From assembly GCF_028858725.1 (NCBI RefSeq), contig NC_084760.1, forward strand, positions 9,808,867-9,872,866: a DNA stretch of 64,000 nt, written 5' to 3'. A program made the translations under genes and the position numbers. Each line of letters starts with the position of its first letter. Within the stretch, counting starts at the first letter, position 1. Under the pieces are notes generated by a model. That model saw only the letters and a program-made list of their open reading frames with translations, was not told the origin of the DNA and did not search any database. This DNA comes from Colius striatus (taxonomy: Eukaryota > Chordata > Aves > Coliiformes > Coliidae). Positions 45,785 through 60,297 of this stretch are shown one piece after another.

Positions 45785-48700
45785 CCTGAAGCCATTTGTA
45801 GGCAACAGCTATAGCTGGTAAAATCCTCCAGAATGAAAACCTCCTCTAACTCTTTTTTCTTTTTTGTCCCAAAGAACTGCACCAAATGTTGACTCATTTT
45901 GGCTACATCCCATAGCAGTTCTTTAAGCATATCTGTCCCACCTACTGGGGTTGTGCCTGTGATGACTGTAAATTTTATTATACAGCTTGTTCTGGTATTG
46001 CTGCTGTAACCTCAGCTGTTAGCTGGGGGTGTTGTATGGTTCTTGGCCTGACTGTAATGGGGACAGGTCACCCGTTGGAGGTGTTTGAATACACTGCCAT
46101 TGACAATGTCAAGTGGTTAAGGGGTGATATTGAACTGGATGATAAATAGAGATGGGGATAACATGATCCTGTAGAAGGGAGGTATGTCAGTATGGGCTTC
46201 AAAGGTGAAATGAAGATGACATGCAGTAGCTGGAATTTTGTTTCAGTCTGATGTTTGATACAGTTGTCTCTACTGGATTAATTTGAAGTCTTTTCAGACA
46301 CTTCATGGCATGATTTTTAGTTACATCCAAAACTTGTTGAAATTGATAACTTGCCCAGTCTAATGGATGGCAGATCACATCCTGGGAGCAAGTTGTACAG
46401 ACAGCATCTCTGCTCAGACATCCTCTGTACTGTTCCTATCCTGTCTTTAACAAATGTTCAAGTAATGTTTTAACCTAAGCTAGAACACCGTAAAGGTGCC
46501 AATGCCCACTGAGAGATTCACTAAATAGAAGGGTTTGATCACCAGCAATTGAAGATGTGTAAGGATCTAACAATACAGAAAAATTGTTAGCTGAGGAGGT
46601 ATCCAGAGTTTTTGAGAAAATGTTTTAGGGCAATGGCTGCAAGCAATTAAGAAAGTAAACCCTTCACATGCTCATAGCTATCGTTAGTCTGATAAATCAC
46701 CTCACCAACATCAGATAAGGCAAGAAACCACTCAGATGCTGCAAGTCTGCTGTTCCTCTTGATGGCATTGCCCCGTCCAACAGAGCTGACACTATGTCTC
46801 TGTAAACTTCCTGACATGCAGAGCCTAGCTTAGGCACATCACTGCTAGGAGTGATGCTTTTTATGGGCTATGTGCTTCTCAAACGTGCATGGCATGTTTG
46901 CTTTGCACGGTATTTGTTGTTGATGGCTGCCTGATTATCTGCATGGGCTACCAGCTGCATCCTCAGCTGCTGAAAGTGGTTGCTCAGTCAAAGCACTGAT
47001 GAGTTGACAGCTCTGCTTCTTTCTCGAGGCCCTCATTTGATCATTCTGTTTTACTCAGCACTATGGCTTGGGCAAACATGGAGGGCTAACTAACTCTGAT
47101 GCTTTTCTTGTACACACACAGAAAGAACAAACAGGCAACAGGTTCACCCCACTCAGGAAGGGGGACACGTCCCAGAACTACAGAAGTATCTGAAGGGGAG
47201 GATTCCTTCTGATATCCCAGATTGCTCAGAAACAGCTTTATATTTCACTGTATATACCATTTATACACCAAATGTTGTTACTAGGTGATTTGGTCCGCTT
47301 GTGTGTGTGTGTGTGTGTGTACACTTCTAAGTATTCAGTATGACACACAGATAAGCGATGCAACCTGGGCATCCGTGTGACAAGAGACTCTGGGATCACA
47401 GAGAGAGAAGAAGGTTTGTTTTCTTCATAACACCAGCACAGACTCAAATCAAATGAGATGGGCAGGACATTTCTACATGTAATATTGCACACCCCCATCA
47501 CTAACAAGCAGTGTTTTCTTTATCTAGTCTGTATTCCTTTAGGCTCATCTCATTTGGCCTGTGATTATTTAGAGAAAGCAGGTGGAGAATTCCCAGTGAG
47601 AGGAATAATATAGATGGAAATTAACTTGTCTGTGCAATCAAGCTAAACTGTTTTGAGAGAATTCTAGTACATTTGTTGCATGAGAAATTCCAGTTACCAG
47701 TATTCTTCCACCTGACTCTCCACAATCGCTGCACCTTTGGCATCAATTGACTCTTGCCCCTGTAACACCTCCCTCTATGCCCAGTGGAAACCAGGAATGA
47801 CAGAACATTATTGGTATCCCTGACAGTGTAGTGAGCAGTATTTGAAACTTATTCTACAGTATCTGCTACTTTTTTATTTACTACATTATTAGATCTGTTT
47901 ATCCCATGCCAATCTGCTCCTGTGCTGGTCCGTCAGAGCCTCCAATGTCCTTTCATTTCATTTTCACTCACACACTTCTGGTGAATAAAAATAACAGAGG
48001 GTCTGTCTACAGGCAGAAGGCTGTCAGTAAAGCAAGATTTGTTCAGGGCCTCTTTCACAAAAATGAGAAGAGCCTCTTTTGGGAAAAGCATCACTCAGAA
48101 AAAGGTGAGTTGTGGACAGCAACCAAGGTGCTGCTTAAAACCATAAATGTCTTTATCTGCATCTTATCCCTCCGAAGGCTGAATGGAAGACTGACTCAGG
48201 CAGCTATGGTCCTGCAGCACATTTCCATAATGGATCTAGATGCACAGTAGCACAACTTGACATTTCATTATTTTTAATAGTGCTATTGCTTGAAGGAGCT
48301 GCTGATGTGAGTGCACATTCCAGCAGCAGGCAGAGGTATTAATGTGGAATCACAGCAGCAAGTGCTGAAAGATGTGTGGCTGGGAGAAAAGGCAATGCCA
48401 CTGGTAGGATACAGTACACAGAATAAGATTCAATTAAACAGTATTTTTAGACTCATATTTTCTGTTTCAATGGCATGCAGCTGCAAAGGAGGAAGAAGAA
48501 ACCTCTTCTAGCAATGCCTCTATGGGACATCCAGTAGCTAATGAAGAGCAGCACACTTGACCAAGAAGAGAAAGGACTGCCTTGTGTGTTTGCTTTTGTG
48601 CCACACCCCAAGATTGTTTCTGATGTGCATACTGCTATTGACAGCTTTTGCAAGTGAAGGGCTTGTGTCATTCATATTTTAGAGCAATAGTGTTCTCCTT

Positions 48701-48788
48701 CCCACCCTAAGCTTTGATGCCCAGCCCTGGCAGGAGGACTGGTTCCTCCTCCTGGGGCTACAGGAAGCCACAGAGATCCAGCTTGGAC
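45785..48788. other. Upstream intergenic DNA, no gene seen
   Basis: The longest ORF is 114 codons (47906-48250 plus) with no known domain. Contains a (GT)n run at 47299-47320. Confidence 0.5.
47299..47320. repeat. (GT)n dinucleotide microsatellite
   Basis: About ten GT units on the plus strand, ending in GTGTACAC. Confidence 0.9.
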
Positions 48789-49310
48789 CTGGCCAGAGAG
48801 TGGTCTGAGCAAATAGCACAGGGGATGATGCTGGGCACGACATGAGAAATTACTGGACGTGAGAGATACCAGCACAGACACCTGACAAAAGACACAGATG
48901 CTGCCCCAAGAGATGGCTGGCTTTTGCATGAGGTTGAGATGGAATTCTGTGAGAAGTGGTCAAAATCTATAGCTAAGGGGAGAAGAGGACCAGGGACTTT
49001 TTGGGAGCACAGCCTTGCAAGACCTAAAGCACTTTGGTCACTGCATCAGTAATTGCATATAAAGCTGGGCTTGCCTACATGTTATATATACCAGATTTGG
49101 GTACAGATGTTGCAAAACTGAGACTGATGGAGAGGAGGTAATTTGGGCAGAAGATGGAAGCTCTCCCCAGTCCTAGAAAAGAGAACTTGTGCAAACATGA
49201 CCCAGAGAATGAGAGAAGGGCCTGGTGAAGAGCCAGAAAACCCCTAGGAACAGTAGTTTGTAATGACTTTGTGACCAGCATATATGTGTCTCACTGCCAG
49301 ACATCGTGGG
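48789..49310 (+). mobile_element. LTR-like dispersed repeat, copy B (possible solo LTR)
   Basis: Same orientation and order as copy A at 8555-9045, including TATAAA at 49058-49063, GGTAATTTGGGCAG near 49137-49150 and a TCTCACTGCCAG segment near 49290. The two copies differ by many substitutions and by short indels around 49080-49110, so they are old. Element ends and family not determined. Confidence 0.5.
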
Positions 49311-52137
49311 TCAGAGATAAAACACTGAGTCTTGGGAAGGATTTTATTCTAGCCAGGTCCAAAGGAGGAAGTTTGCCAATCCCAGAAGCTGCGTGGGGAG
49401 TGGGAAGCCCCAGAAACTGTGAGACAGAGCATGTTCCCCCTTCAGAAAAGCATGTCATTATATCTCAAAGCTTCCTCATTCTTTGGTGAACTACAAAAAT
49501 GTCTTTACCTACAAAGGAGTGTAAGCAAGTCAAATTTTTCTGTATGTACCAAGTTTGCAGTGGTGACTTTCTGTAATAGGGGAAAATCATCAACACAAAA
49601 CATCTCCCTTTCACTCTGAAATATATTTTTGAATACTTTCAGTACTTTACATTTTCCTTTACTCTCCTTTTTGCACAGAGAGCGAGGAAATCCCTCAGCA
49701 ATCTCCTAAATTGACCCTCTGCTAACAGCATCTTAATTCCAACGTTGAATTTTTGTAGAAACATGACGAGTAATTGATTAAATCTGGATAAATATTTAGG
49801 AAGAATTTTTAAACCCACCTCCTGCTACTGCCTTTCTCAGGTGCCATCTGAGATAGCTGAGTAGAAAAGCCAAAACCTCTGGAATGGGTTACATTATAGA
49901 AAGCTCACTGTGCTGCCAAGAAATGCAGAGTGTTAATTACAACAAACTCCCCTGAGACAGGATGGGATGGATTGTACCTACCACACAATCTATCTGTTGC
50001 AGGTAAGCAGGCCATGAATAACAAATGGACTCTAATTTAGACATGTAAATAGAGAGACGCCTGATTTAAGGCACTCAAATCTAAGCATTTTAGGCATCAT
50101 TGTATGAATAAAGCAGGCAATTTTTTACAGTTGTCTGGGCTCATAATGGGCCCTGGCTAAATCCAGCTTCAAACACTGAGGTTTCAGGGGAGGTTTAATG
50201 ATGCTGCAAATAGCACTGCACAAAGCACAGTAACCAGTTGCTTTCTTTTAAGTTACAGCAGCATTTTCAAATAAAAAAACTTGCACATTGTTGAGTTTTT
50301 TGTTATATAAACACCATTTAGAGTTATCTTAGTTTTGCATGATAGCTAAACCAAATTCACAGCTCTTATCTCCAATATCATCAGTTATTTTGGGGGCATT
50401 TGTTAGCCAGGACTCAAGTAAGTTCAGTTCCTCTGCTCCCAGTGTTATGTATGTATTTTGATTTGACTGTGTCACTGAGAAATGTGAAAGCTCTGAGGGT
50501 GGAATCTTTCTGGAACTAGAGGAACAGATCATTGGTTACTTGCTTTTCCCCTGTCCCTGTGGTGTCTGCTTGTGTGGACACAACTTTGCCCAGAAGGATA
50601 GTCCCAGAGGAGGTCTCAGCTCAGCATTGCCCACAGCCAAACACTGGGGTATTTGCCATTAAAACTGACTTTGAGGTTCAAATCCCCTGAGGGTACAGAC
50701 AACTCAGCCCAGACTTCCCATGTAGATGGGTGTTGATGAGGAGCTGAATGATCCCCACCAGCCCCCCACCAGCCCAAAGGTCTTTTGCATGGAGAGCAGC
50801 AATCGTGGTATCAAAGCCCAAGGGGAATGAACAGCAACAGCTGGGCTACAAAAGCACAAATCATTTCCAAAATGAAGTACACCTCTCCTTATCTTCTCTG
50901 TTGCTGACAGAGATATTAAAAACACACGTTTACTTTCTCTCCCTGGTCCACCAGGTCAGAAGAGCCTAGGATGTCCAGCTTAATCCTGCTCTCTAGGAAA
51001 ACAGTCAGCAAATTGCTTCTTACATCACGGTGTTTCTCACTGTGGCTGTGGTGCATCTGAAGCTTAAAGGCAGAGTTGAAAATGGAGTAAGTCTTTGGGT
51101 GAGAGCAAAGCAGAACATTTCAGGGAGCACTGTTGTAGAACAGAGGAAGAAGTGAGTCTGACTTTGCAGTCGTCTTTGGCCACTCTGACGTTGGTATGGG
51201 TGTGTTCAGCCTTCACATCCACCCACAGATGCTTCATTTTTCATGCCCCAAGAGGAGCTGTCAGAGAAAGAAGACTCTCAAGAAAAATAGCAGAGGGAGA
51301 AGAGTGCTCTTAGAGTGACATTTTCAGGCTAAGGAGAGGTCTATGAAGGTTTGTGGGTGCATACACAGGGCAGCAAAAAGAGCAGAAATGATTCCTTCCA
51401 CACAATGACTTCTTATTAGATACTTTCAGTTCAGGCTTCATTTTCTTACTTGAATGGGGTTTTTTTATTATTCCCAAGATTCATTGCTTTCATACATTGT
51501 GTAAACAAGCCCAGCTGATGAAGGAATAAGTTTCAGAATTTACGTGGTTAGTTTTATCTGGCATTACAAATCGAGTTCTGGATCTCTTGAGCTTGTATGT
51601 GGGAACATGGTTAAAAATTAATTATTTACATCATATCCATTTCAGCTCTGTTGTTACAGAACAAAATATCCCTCAAAGAAACAAGAAAGCCAAATCAGCT
51701 TTTCCTTCTCCTTGACTTTTCAGCAGTTATTTGGTTGGAAAGGGTGGCAGAAGGTGGACTGACTGTATTGTAGGGCAGTTTGGTGATCACAAAACACAAG
51801 CAGAGCAGTAGTTCACTTAGAAATTATATGTAGTATGGCTCAAAATGTAGAGATCATATACTGCAAGGGGTAAGAAAAGGAGTTTAGAAACTGGTCGTCA
51901 TATCCATGGCAACATAGGAGGGATCTTTTCAACAAAGAGGAGTTTCTTGCCTAGCTGTAATTGCCTCGTAATACCAGGTACAGTGCTTCCAGAAGACTGG
52001 TGAGCAGTGGGTTAAGATGCTATTTTGGGAGTATCTTGATCCCTCTGCAGTGTTGAGTTAGTCCTCAGGAAGCAGAAAGGAAGGGGAATGTAACAAATTA
52101 TGAGCAGCATCCAAACCCAGTGATATAGACCCAGTGA
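49311..52137. other. Upstream intergenic DNA, no gene seen
   Basis: ORFs below 80 codons, none recognised, no CR1 seen. Confidence 0.5.
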
Positions 52138-52266
52138 ATGGAGACTCCTCTGGAGATGTTCAAGAGCCACCTGGATATATTCCTGTGTGACCTGATCTAG
52201 ATGGACCTGCTTTAGCAGAGGGATGGACTAGATGATCTCTAAAGGTCCCTTCCAACCCTATCATTC
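52138..52266 (+). mobile_element. CR1 LINE 3' end fragment
   Basis: Sense-oriented: GGAGACTCCTCTGGAGATG, TGACCTGATCTAGATGGACC, GATGATCTCTAAAGGTCCC, ending at CCTATCATTC. Confidence 0.93.
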
Positions 52267-52941
52267 CCCCCTCCTCTGCACACTGGGGTAGATGGGAGTG
52301 TCCCATTTTGCCTCCATGTCCACCCAAGGATGGAGTTCAGCACTTGGAAGGCAAAGAGGCAGATAGCAGGGAGAGTCTGTCAGGGGTGTTATGCTGGGAG
52401 GTAGCTGGAGGAACAGCAGAAAGCAGTCTCCTACTAAGGAAGAGGAGTTACTGAAGCTGAGGGGAACCTGAGCCACAGATCTTCACACTGCACAGGGTTT
52501 TGCACTGAACACAGAGAAACACCTCTGGGATTGTATTTCTGTGATGACAGGCTACATAAGGGTCTTTGCCACATATTTAGAGAACATCTGTTCAAGTTCA
52601 GAGTGAGAAATTGGAGTCTACTCTTTACATCCCCCGAGGAACTTCCTACTTTTTAATCAATCTCGGAAATTCACCCACAACCAACACTTTTATATAGCAC
52701 AGTTAATGACACATTAACTGCATTAACTGAGGCACTTACCTATTAACAAGTAGTTAGAGGTATTAGCAACCTTACTAGCACTCATAGTTACATGTCAGCA
52801 GAAGAGTTTGCTTTACAATTTTTGCCAATTAATGTTTCACAGATGCCTACATGACAGCCAGAAGAAAAAAATAAAAGGAAAATATTCTTAGAATGTGTAG
52901 AGAGATTAATATTTATTTATCTGTCTACCTAGCTATTTATT
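52267..52941. other. Intergenic spacer, nothing recognised
   Basis: Left half moderately G+C-rich, right half AT-rich. No gene seen. Confidence 0.5.
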
Positions 52942-53645
52942 TCATAGAATCATAGAATGGTAGGGATTGGAAGGGACCTTTAAAGCTCATCTAGTCCAAT
53001 CCCCCTTCAGAAGCAGGGTCACCTAGATCAGGTCACACAGGAACATGTCCAGGTGTGTCTTGAAGATCTCCAAGGAAGGAGCCTCCACAACCCCTCTGGG
53101 CAGCCTGTGCCAGGGCTCCTTCATCTCACAGGGAAATAGTTTTTTCTTATGTTTAAGTGGAACTTTTTGTGTTCCAGCTTCATCTCATTACCCCTTGTCC
53201 TGTTGTTAGCTACTATAGAAAAAAAGGATGTTAATAAGATCCACCCTCAGTCTCCTCTTCTCCAGACTAAACAGCCCCAGTCACCACAGCCTTTCCTCGT
53301 ATGAAAGATGCTTCAGTCCCCTGATCATCTCGGTGGCCCTGTGCTGGGCTCTCTTCAGAAGTTCTCTGTCCCTCTTGAGCTGAGGAGCCCAGAACTGGAC
53401 ACAGGACTCCAGATGAGGCCTCACCAGGGCACAGTAGAGGGGCAGAAGAACCTCCCTTGACCTGCTGCCCACACTCTTCTTGATGCATCCCAGGCTGCCA
53501 TTGGCCTTCTTGGCCACGAGGGCACATTGCTGGCTCATGGTCAGTTTATTATCAACCAGGACACCCAGGTCTCTCTCTGCAGAGCTGCTCTTCAGCAGTT
53601 TGACCCCCAGCCTGTACTGGTGCGTGGCGTTGTTCCTTCCCAGAA
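52942..53645 (-). mobile_element. CR1 LINE fragment with ORF2 C-terminal coding text
   Basis: Minus-oriented, about 700 bases from TTCATAGAATCATAGAATGG to a point inside ORF2. The frame 53281-53538 reads ORF2 text such as MSQQCALVAKKANGSLG and [21 protein letters not shown] deletion removes part of the 3' UTR near 53228. It serves as an in-window reference for the break points seen at 58282 and 60298. Confidence 0.95.
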
Positions 53646-55624
53646 ATCAGAATTGGGTTGGTTGAGTGGACAAATGTGTAACATAATAGTAAATTAGAAA
53701 GTTCAGAAATGCAAAAGCAGCTTTGAGCTACATGCTTTGTGCCTGAAAGGGATGCATACAGCTCATTGGTAAAATTTGGTTTGCCTTTGGGGTTCTGTGC
53801 ACATAGAACCTATGTTTAATCCCTTTTTGGCTCATCTGCAAGAAAAAAAGAAGGATCTGGATAAAATTCTAGCTGAAATCTCAGGAACTGGTTCAGATCC
53901 TGGGTCGAGCATAGGTATCCTATTTGAGCCTGGGGAAGTCACTTCATTGCTACCTGCCTAGATAGTGTATGTGAATGGATGAAAAGGAGCAGAAGCAACA
54001 GCACCATAGGATTTTTTATCCCTTTGGAAGATCATTTTGAGAGATCATTTGGAGAGAGAGATGTTTCCCCAAAAGATATATGTGAACACCTGCAGGGATG
54101 TACAGAGGAGGGAAACAGAGAGGAACCAGCACTACAACTGGTGGCAAATGTCGTCAGACTGGGAAAATCTCTTCGTTCACAGGCATAAGTTCTGTAAAAT
54201 CTAGAGGTGAGACCCTAGGAAGATCTTAGGGAAGTTTCATCAAAGGTAACATAGGGACACACCAATAGCTGTGAGAAGTGAACCCCAGCCATGACTTAGT
54301 GAGCCATGCACTGTGGGTCCAGAAAATCAGAGAGGAGTTTTTTACCCAAATCTGTCAAAAGATGGACGTTAAATGTTGGCATTCCCAAGTTAGTTTAGGG
54401 CAAAGCTTGTTGTTTTTGTCTGCTGGTATTTGTTGTTGTTAATAACTTTGGCAGGATCTTGGCCTCATCCTTATATAGAGTAGGAAAAAACCTGAAAACT
54501 CAGCAAATGTTTTTCAGGGCAGGAAACTAATTTGGTTAATGCTAAAAGGGTTTTCTAATACAACATGGCTCTACAGTAGGGACATTTAATTCCTCTCAGA
54601 GCTGGATTTAAATTTGTACTTACACTGAAAATGTATTAAATTAACATTTTAAAAAATCATTTTAAAAACAGGCTAATACATCCTGTCATGTTCTATCTCT
54701 GCACAAATGCATACTGAGAAGTTCTGATAAACGGCAGCCTATTTATACCAGAAATACCAACAGGCCTTTAACTGTAGTAATGCAAATGATGCCACTCTAA
54801 TTAAAACTGGTGAATGGCTATATTCAGTTTATAATGAAAATATTCTTCCATGCATTTCCAATCTCTAGCACCATTTCATTTTGTCTACAGTGGACAAGGA
54901 ATTAATTGCTTCAATTGGAGTCTAAATCTCCATGAATACACTGGTAATCAAAGACTTCTTCTATTAGCACTGAGATGAACTATTCTGCTATAAATGAACT
55001 GGTAGAGAGCTGCACTAACTGCAGAGTTGCTTTCACTTTGGGAATTAGGCAGAATAAATGTTAGGTAGTTATGAGCACCGACCAGCTGGCTTGAGCTGTT
55101 TGTGCTGTGCAGAGGATTAGCTGCAATGGTGAGACATCCTGAGTGTACACAATTCAGAAAAACAATGAGGTGCTTTTAGAACCCTGATTAAGCAGAGTAT
55201 ATTTTTTGGTCATTGCAGCCTGGAAATGACAGGCCATCCCAGCTCTAACTGAAGAACAAATAGGAAAGCAACTGAAGAGAAATGAGGAGGGGAAAAAAAT
55301 CAGATGAGAGAACTACAGGAAACCTGGGGCCAAGGCTTTCTTGTAGCTCTCTGTATGCTGCCACTGCTGGGTTTGTGCTAGCCACCCTGATCCACTTTCC
55401 TGTCAGTGGAGGGATTTGGTGTGGGATATAGGTTTCCATGTTCACTTGGTAGTTTCTGAGATATTTCTGGATAAGACTCATAGAATAGTAAAAAAAGAAC
55501 AATCTTCATAGCCTTTCCTCTTACTATATTTATTATGCTGGTGATTTTTTGTACAATTCAAATAGCAGATAATGCCATCCTTCCTCCACTGCTAATACTG
55601 ATAGAAAACAAAGGTAGAGCATCA
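53646..55624. other. Upstream intergenic DNA, no gene seen
   Basis: ORFs below 90 codons, none recognised; AT-rich after 54400. Confidence 0.5.
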
Positions 55625-55693
55625 CTTTAGGGGTTGGACTAGATGATCTCTAAAGGTCCCTTCCAACCCCTACCGTTCTATGATTCTATGATC
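55625..55693 (+). mobile_element. CR1 LINE 3' tip
   Basis: Only the last 69 bases: TTAGGGGTTGGACTAGATG, CTAAAGGTCCCTTCCAACCC, TTCTATGATTCTATGATC. Confidence 0.93.
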
Positions 55694-58281
55694 ACTTGCC
55701 ATCTGGGACGTGGCAGCCACTGCTTCCAGGTGCTCCAAGAAAAAAAAAACAGCTTCTTTGTGCATTACAAGTCTCTCTTAAAGGGAGTGAAAGATTGAAA
55801 CATCTTAAATTCATCAATAAATAAACCCTTAAGATTTTAACACCGGACTATGGAAGGCAGCGTGTGTTTCTGTGCAAGCACGTCATAGCAGTAACTAGAT
55901 GTTAATCACTGACAGCCTCCAGTGCAGCTGAGTTATCTGCATTAATCTTGATGGAAGGGATGTCTGACTTCCCCAGGCCCACAGGTCTTGCAATCCTCCA
56001 TTGCCCAGTTCTGCAAACAGCTGCTGTGGTAACTGTCATCACTTGCCTGCATGGTTCTGAGTGGCTGAGCAGCACCACGGTGCAGGGCAGCCGAGCTCCT
56101 GGAGATCACACCTGGACATCCTTGTCCAATGGGAAATGTCCCAGTTGGCCCTCTGAAACCTCACTTCTAGTAATTGTCTCCTTAAATCTGCCTGAAGCTG
56201 TGAGCAAGGGGATGGACAATGTTTTGTGGGTGGTGTTCCAGCCTGTTAAGAGCTGCAGTAACTTCAGGGTAGAATAAAGCTGATTCAGGAGAAGTGGGAT
56301 GAGAATTTCAAAGGCTTAATAAAAAGTGACCAAGCTTTGGCTTCCCTTGTGACCAGCAGGTTGTTGTTCTCAACAACAGGGTTTTTGCCTGCATTGAAAA
56401 GTCTTGATTGTGACTCAAGGAAAGATGCTTTGTCATTCCCGTTATAAAACGAGGCCTCCTAGCAAAGTACCACCCAGAAAATTGGATGGTTTCCTTTCAC
56501 AACTGATCCTGCTACTTGCTTTATTTTCTGCTATATGGTCTATTGTTTCAGTGAAAGAGCTCTTGTGTAGATTGATAGGTGGAAGGTATTATCTTTGTCC
56601 TTGTGCAAAGGCCAGGACCTTGACTCCTTATGGATAGAACAACAGCGCTGCAGTATGTGCAGCACCAAGAGGGATTATATAGGTTTCAATAGGAAAGGAG
56701 TCACTAACTACTGCAGAACACCATTAATGCCTAATTTTTTTACATGGTATATGTGATTTAATCATGCCTCTAGATTCACTGGGACCATTCATTGTGGAGT
56801 TACTCATTAAAAAAATTCTTATTCTCTGCATATGAAATTTTACCAGACTCGATGCACCGACACAAAACTGTAACATCAGAAAATCTCTGAGTTGCAGACT
56901 TGGGCCCAGGTTTTCCCTTCCCTGCTCTGTTTGCATCTATTCTTGAGAGAATTCAGAGAGGTTAATGAACTCCATGGACCAACCACTCACTTTCTTCATG
57001 GCCTGGTTTGGGAGTTTTACCTAATCTCTATCTTTTCCTCCACAAGTGGGGGGTTTGTTCTGCAATATATCATCTATTCTGTTAAAGAGTATATGAAACA
57101 ACTTTATTTATCCATGGTACTAATACCTTTTCTCTTACTGAAAGACATATACATCTACAACATTTTTTTTTTCACCAAGATGACTTCAGGTTACTGGCTG
57201 TGGTATTAATTAAGCAAAGAGAGTCCTTGACCTATTGAACAGTGTTCTACAGTTATAATAATATATAGAGCAATAAAAACACAAATCAATAACACTGGGT
57301 ATTTAGTGCTCATTGCAAGATTTACTTAGGATGAGCTGAATAGTTTCAAGGGCATCTAAGTGAAAGGGGTAGGTGAAATACATTATAAAGCATAAAATTA
57401 GCCTACTATGACATTTTCCCAATGGGTGAACTTCCAAGAGTAGAGTGGGTGATGACAATTGCTTATGTGTTTCATGATTAGTACATTTTCTATAAAGACA
57501 AATGGAAGCATCTCTGATTCTGAATACCCCTGTTCTGTGTGCTCTGTATATTACTAAATGCCAGGCCAGCTTCAGTGGCTCAGAGCAGCCCTCACTGCTC
57601 CACTTGAGGAAGCATCTGAGCAGCGTGTTTCAGTCCACGGCACTTGTGCCTCCTGCCTTTTCCTGTGTTTTCCATGCTCATGCCTGTGTGGGCTTTCAGA
57701 CTGTTCCTCAGCCCTATGAAGTTCGAGGCAGATTGTTTCTGATTCAGATCCCACCCACTGAAAAGCACACACATCTTGTGTATACTGAAAGGACACATCC
57801 ACCATACACGGCCCCATGCCAGGCAGCTTTGTAATACGCTTTTATTAAGAGCATTTTATTAAGTACAAGGCCTGAAAGGACCACTGTGATCATCTCACCT
57901 GTCACGCTGCTCAGCACAGGCTGGAGAACAATCCTAGATGAATCATTGTTTGAAGTGTTCAGTAGCACTGAGAAAGGCACTTAATGTCTTCTTTAAAAAT
58001 TCTGGTCCTGGAGCAGCTGTCCTTGCCACTAAAAAGATGTTAAAGTTCTTACCTCCTCTTTGCAGTAAATTTTTAAGTCTTTATTTTCTATGTGATTGTA
58101 ATTAGGCTGAAAATAGTTGTTTATTTTGAGTGTTCCTTCTCTGGGTAGGTAAGATAAGCTTGTGATGGAGTCAGTGCTTCACCTGTTTTTAATAACCTGA
58201 TAACTCCTAGAGTGTTTTCCAAGCGTTTTCCAAACTGCTAATATTCACATGTCATTGTGGGCCTGGTCCAATTTTTCATCC
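55694..58281. other. Upstream intergenic DNA, no gene seen
   Basis: ORFs up to 110 codons (57502-57834 plus), none recognised. Confidence 0.5.
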
Positions 58282-58770
58282 TTCTGGAATCCTCAGCTCA
58301 AGAGGGACAGGGAACTGCTGGAGAGAGTCCAGCACAGGGCCACCAAGATGATCAGGGGACTGGAACATCTTTCATATGAGGAAAGGCTGTGGGAACTGGG
58401 GCTGTTCAGTCTGGAGAAGAGGAGACTGAGGGGGGATCTCATTAATACTTACAAATATGTAAATGGTGGATGTCAGGAAGTTGGGGCAGCACTTTTTTCT
58501 ATAGTATCTAGCAACAGAACAAGGGGTAATGGGATGAAGCTGGAACACAAAAAGTTCAATTTAAACATAAGAAAAAACTATGTCACTGTGAGGTGAGGGA
58601 GCCCTGGCACAGGCTGCCCAGGGAGGGTGTGGAGTCTCCTTCCTTGGAGGTCTTCAAGACCCACCTGGACATGTTCCTTTGTGACCTGATCTAGGTTGAA
58701 CTGCTTCTGCAGGGAAGTTGGAGTAGATGATCTCTAAAGATCCCTTCCAACTCCTATCATTCTACAATAC
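58282..58770 (+). mobile_element. CR1 LINE 3' part, ORF2 end plus 3' UTR
   Basis: Sense-oriented. Reads [20 protein letters not shown] from about 58282 and stays open to 58596, covering the last part of ORF2; then 3' UTR to TCATTCTACAATACTG. Its 5' break falls in the FWAPQ segment of ORF2, which is also where the minus-strand piece at 60298 stops. Confidence 0.94.
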
Positions 58771-60297
58771 TGATGCTCTTTGATTTGTAGATCCAAAGGT
58801 CACAAATTTGTTCTTGTCTGCTCCTGAGAACTCATATTCAGCTAATTGCTTGGCACTAGCCACACTTCTTTCTCAAAGTCATGTTCCACAGCATAGGTAA
58901 CACCTTGGAGGCTAATGGAGTTTGTTGGAGAAGGAACTGAAACCCCATGAGAAGCCAGATCCTTGCAGTAAGCCCACTGGTGCATGTCCTTTTTCATGGA
59001 AAGACTCTTTACCAAAGCAGACTGATTCTGTCTGCACTCAGCCCTCTTAGCACGTCTTAATTTTGAGGAAACCATGAAAATACCAGCATGTCAAGATGAT
59101 GAGGAGAATGCTCCTCAGTCTAGCCTGAGAAGAATGAAGGATTTGGGGGATACTCAGGATCATTGCACCACCTGGCTTCTGTCCAATGCAATTTTCATCC
59201 AAAATAGATGTGCAGTGGAAGAGATTTTTTCCTGGTGAAAATGCCAGAAGATCAGCTGTTCACTCTCTATCCTTAATTATGTATCAAAGGAACATCCTGT
59301 TCCCACAATATTTTACATAATGGCCAGCCAACAGGGTAAATTAATGCAGGAACAGACAGGGAACAAAGCTGCAGGAAAAGAAAAAAAGAGAGAAGAGCTG
59401 CTGAAACAAAGGAAAGCTGTGCCATGTAGGACAGAGAAAATGGCAGATGACAGATGAGAAGGGTTTGCCAACTTGTGTTTAACAGCACTCCTGTGATATA
59501 CACTGGTTGTTTGGCTAGATTGCACTGCCTCATGCTGGCTTCAGGCTCTATGCTGTGCAGGGAAACCTGGGGGAGACTTTGTGTTGTCAGGAGATACCTC
59601 TTTCCAGTGTTGGCTGTGAGATTGAGCTGAGATTAGATAAAGCTTAATTGTTACTTTTGCTGGGTTTGGCTAATTATTGTTAGGAAGATACCAGCATGAC
59701 CCACGCTCACCAGAGCAGAAATTGACAGACAGGATTGAATTTTCTTTCACTTGAAGCTAAACCTTGTAAAAATTTTCTTACACTCTTTATATTTATCACC
59801 AGCTTGGCTAGGAGAAGAAAACTATCAGCCATCAAAGAAGATTTTAACCTTGAGCAAACTTCAGATACTAATTTCTTAAACGTACTGTTTCCTGCAGAAA
59901 CTATTTACTTTGTGACTTTATTGACATGTATTTCTCACTAGGTTAAACTATTGCATTGGCTAATTCTCCTATTTCACTGACCCAATTTCTGTTTCAATGT
60001 CCAGATCACAAATGCAGTAACTGAAGAAAAATAGTTGCCCTGATCCTGTCTCTTAACTAGCATGCAATTTGTTAAATCCTGATTGAACTGATGCAAGGAT
60101 GTATGACACACTTGTTTCAATAGGAAATCTTCTGTTCTGCATGCCCATTTATTCCCTGAGTGACCAAAGACAACTGAAGAAAGACCTAAGTCCTTTAGAG
60201 ACACAATATAGGTTCAAGAAAATGAGGAAAATAATTCTGCATCCTTCTGAGAATGTGCCTCTGCTTCAGAGGTGGAGGCTGAATGCTGTGCTTTTCG
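58771..60297. other. Spacer between two opposed CR1 pieces, no gene seen
   Basis: ORFs up to about 85 codons, none recognised. It may be part of an inverted segment (see findings). Confidence 0.45.

Noticed and set aside
47906-48250. 114-codon ORF in upstream DNA
   Set aside because: No recognisable domain, no exon-like splice context and no second supporting signal; length is within chance for this composition.
58249-58596. 115-codon plus-strand ORF as a host gene
   Set aside because: It is the end of CR1 ORF2, followed directly by the CR1 3' UTR.
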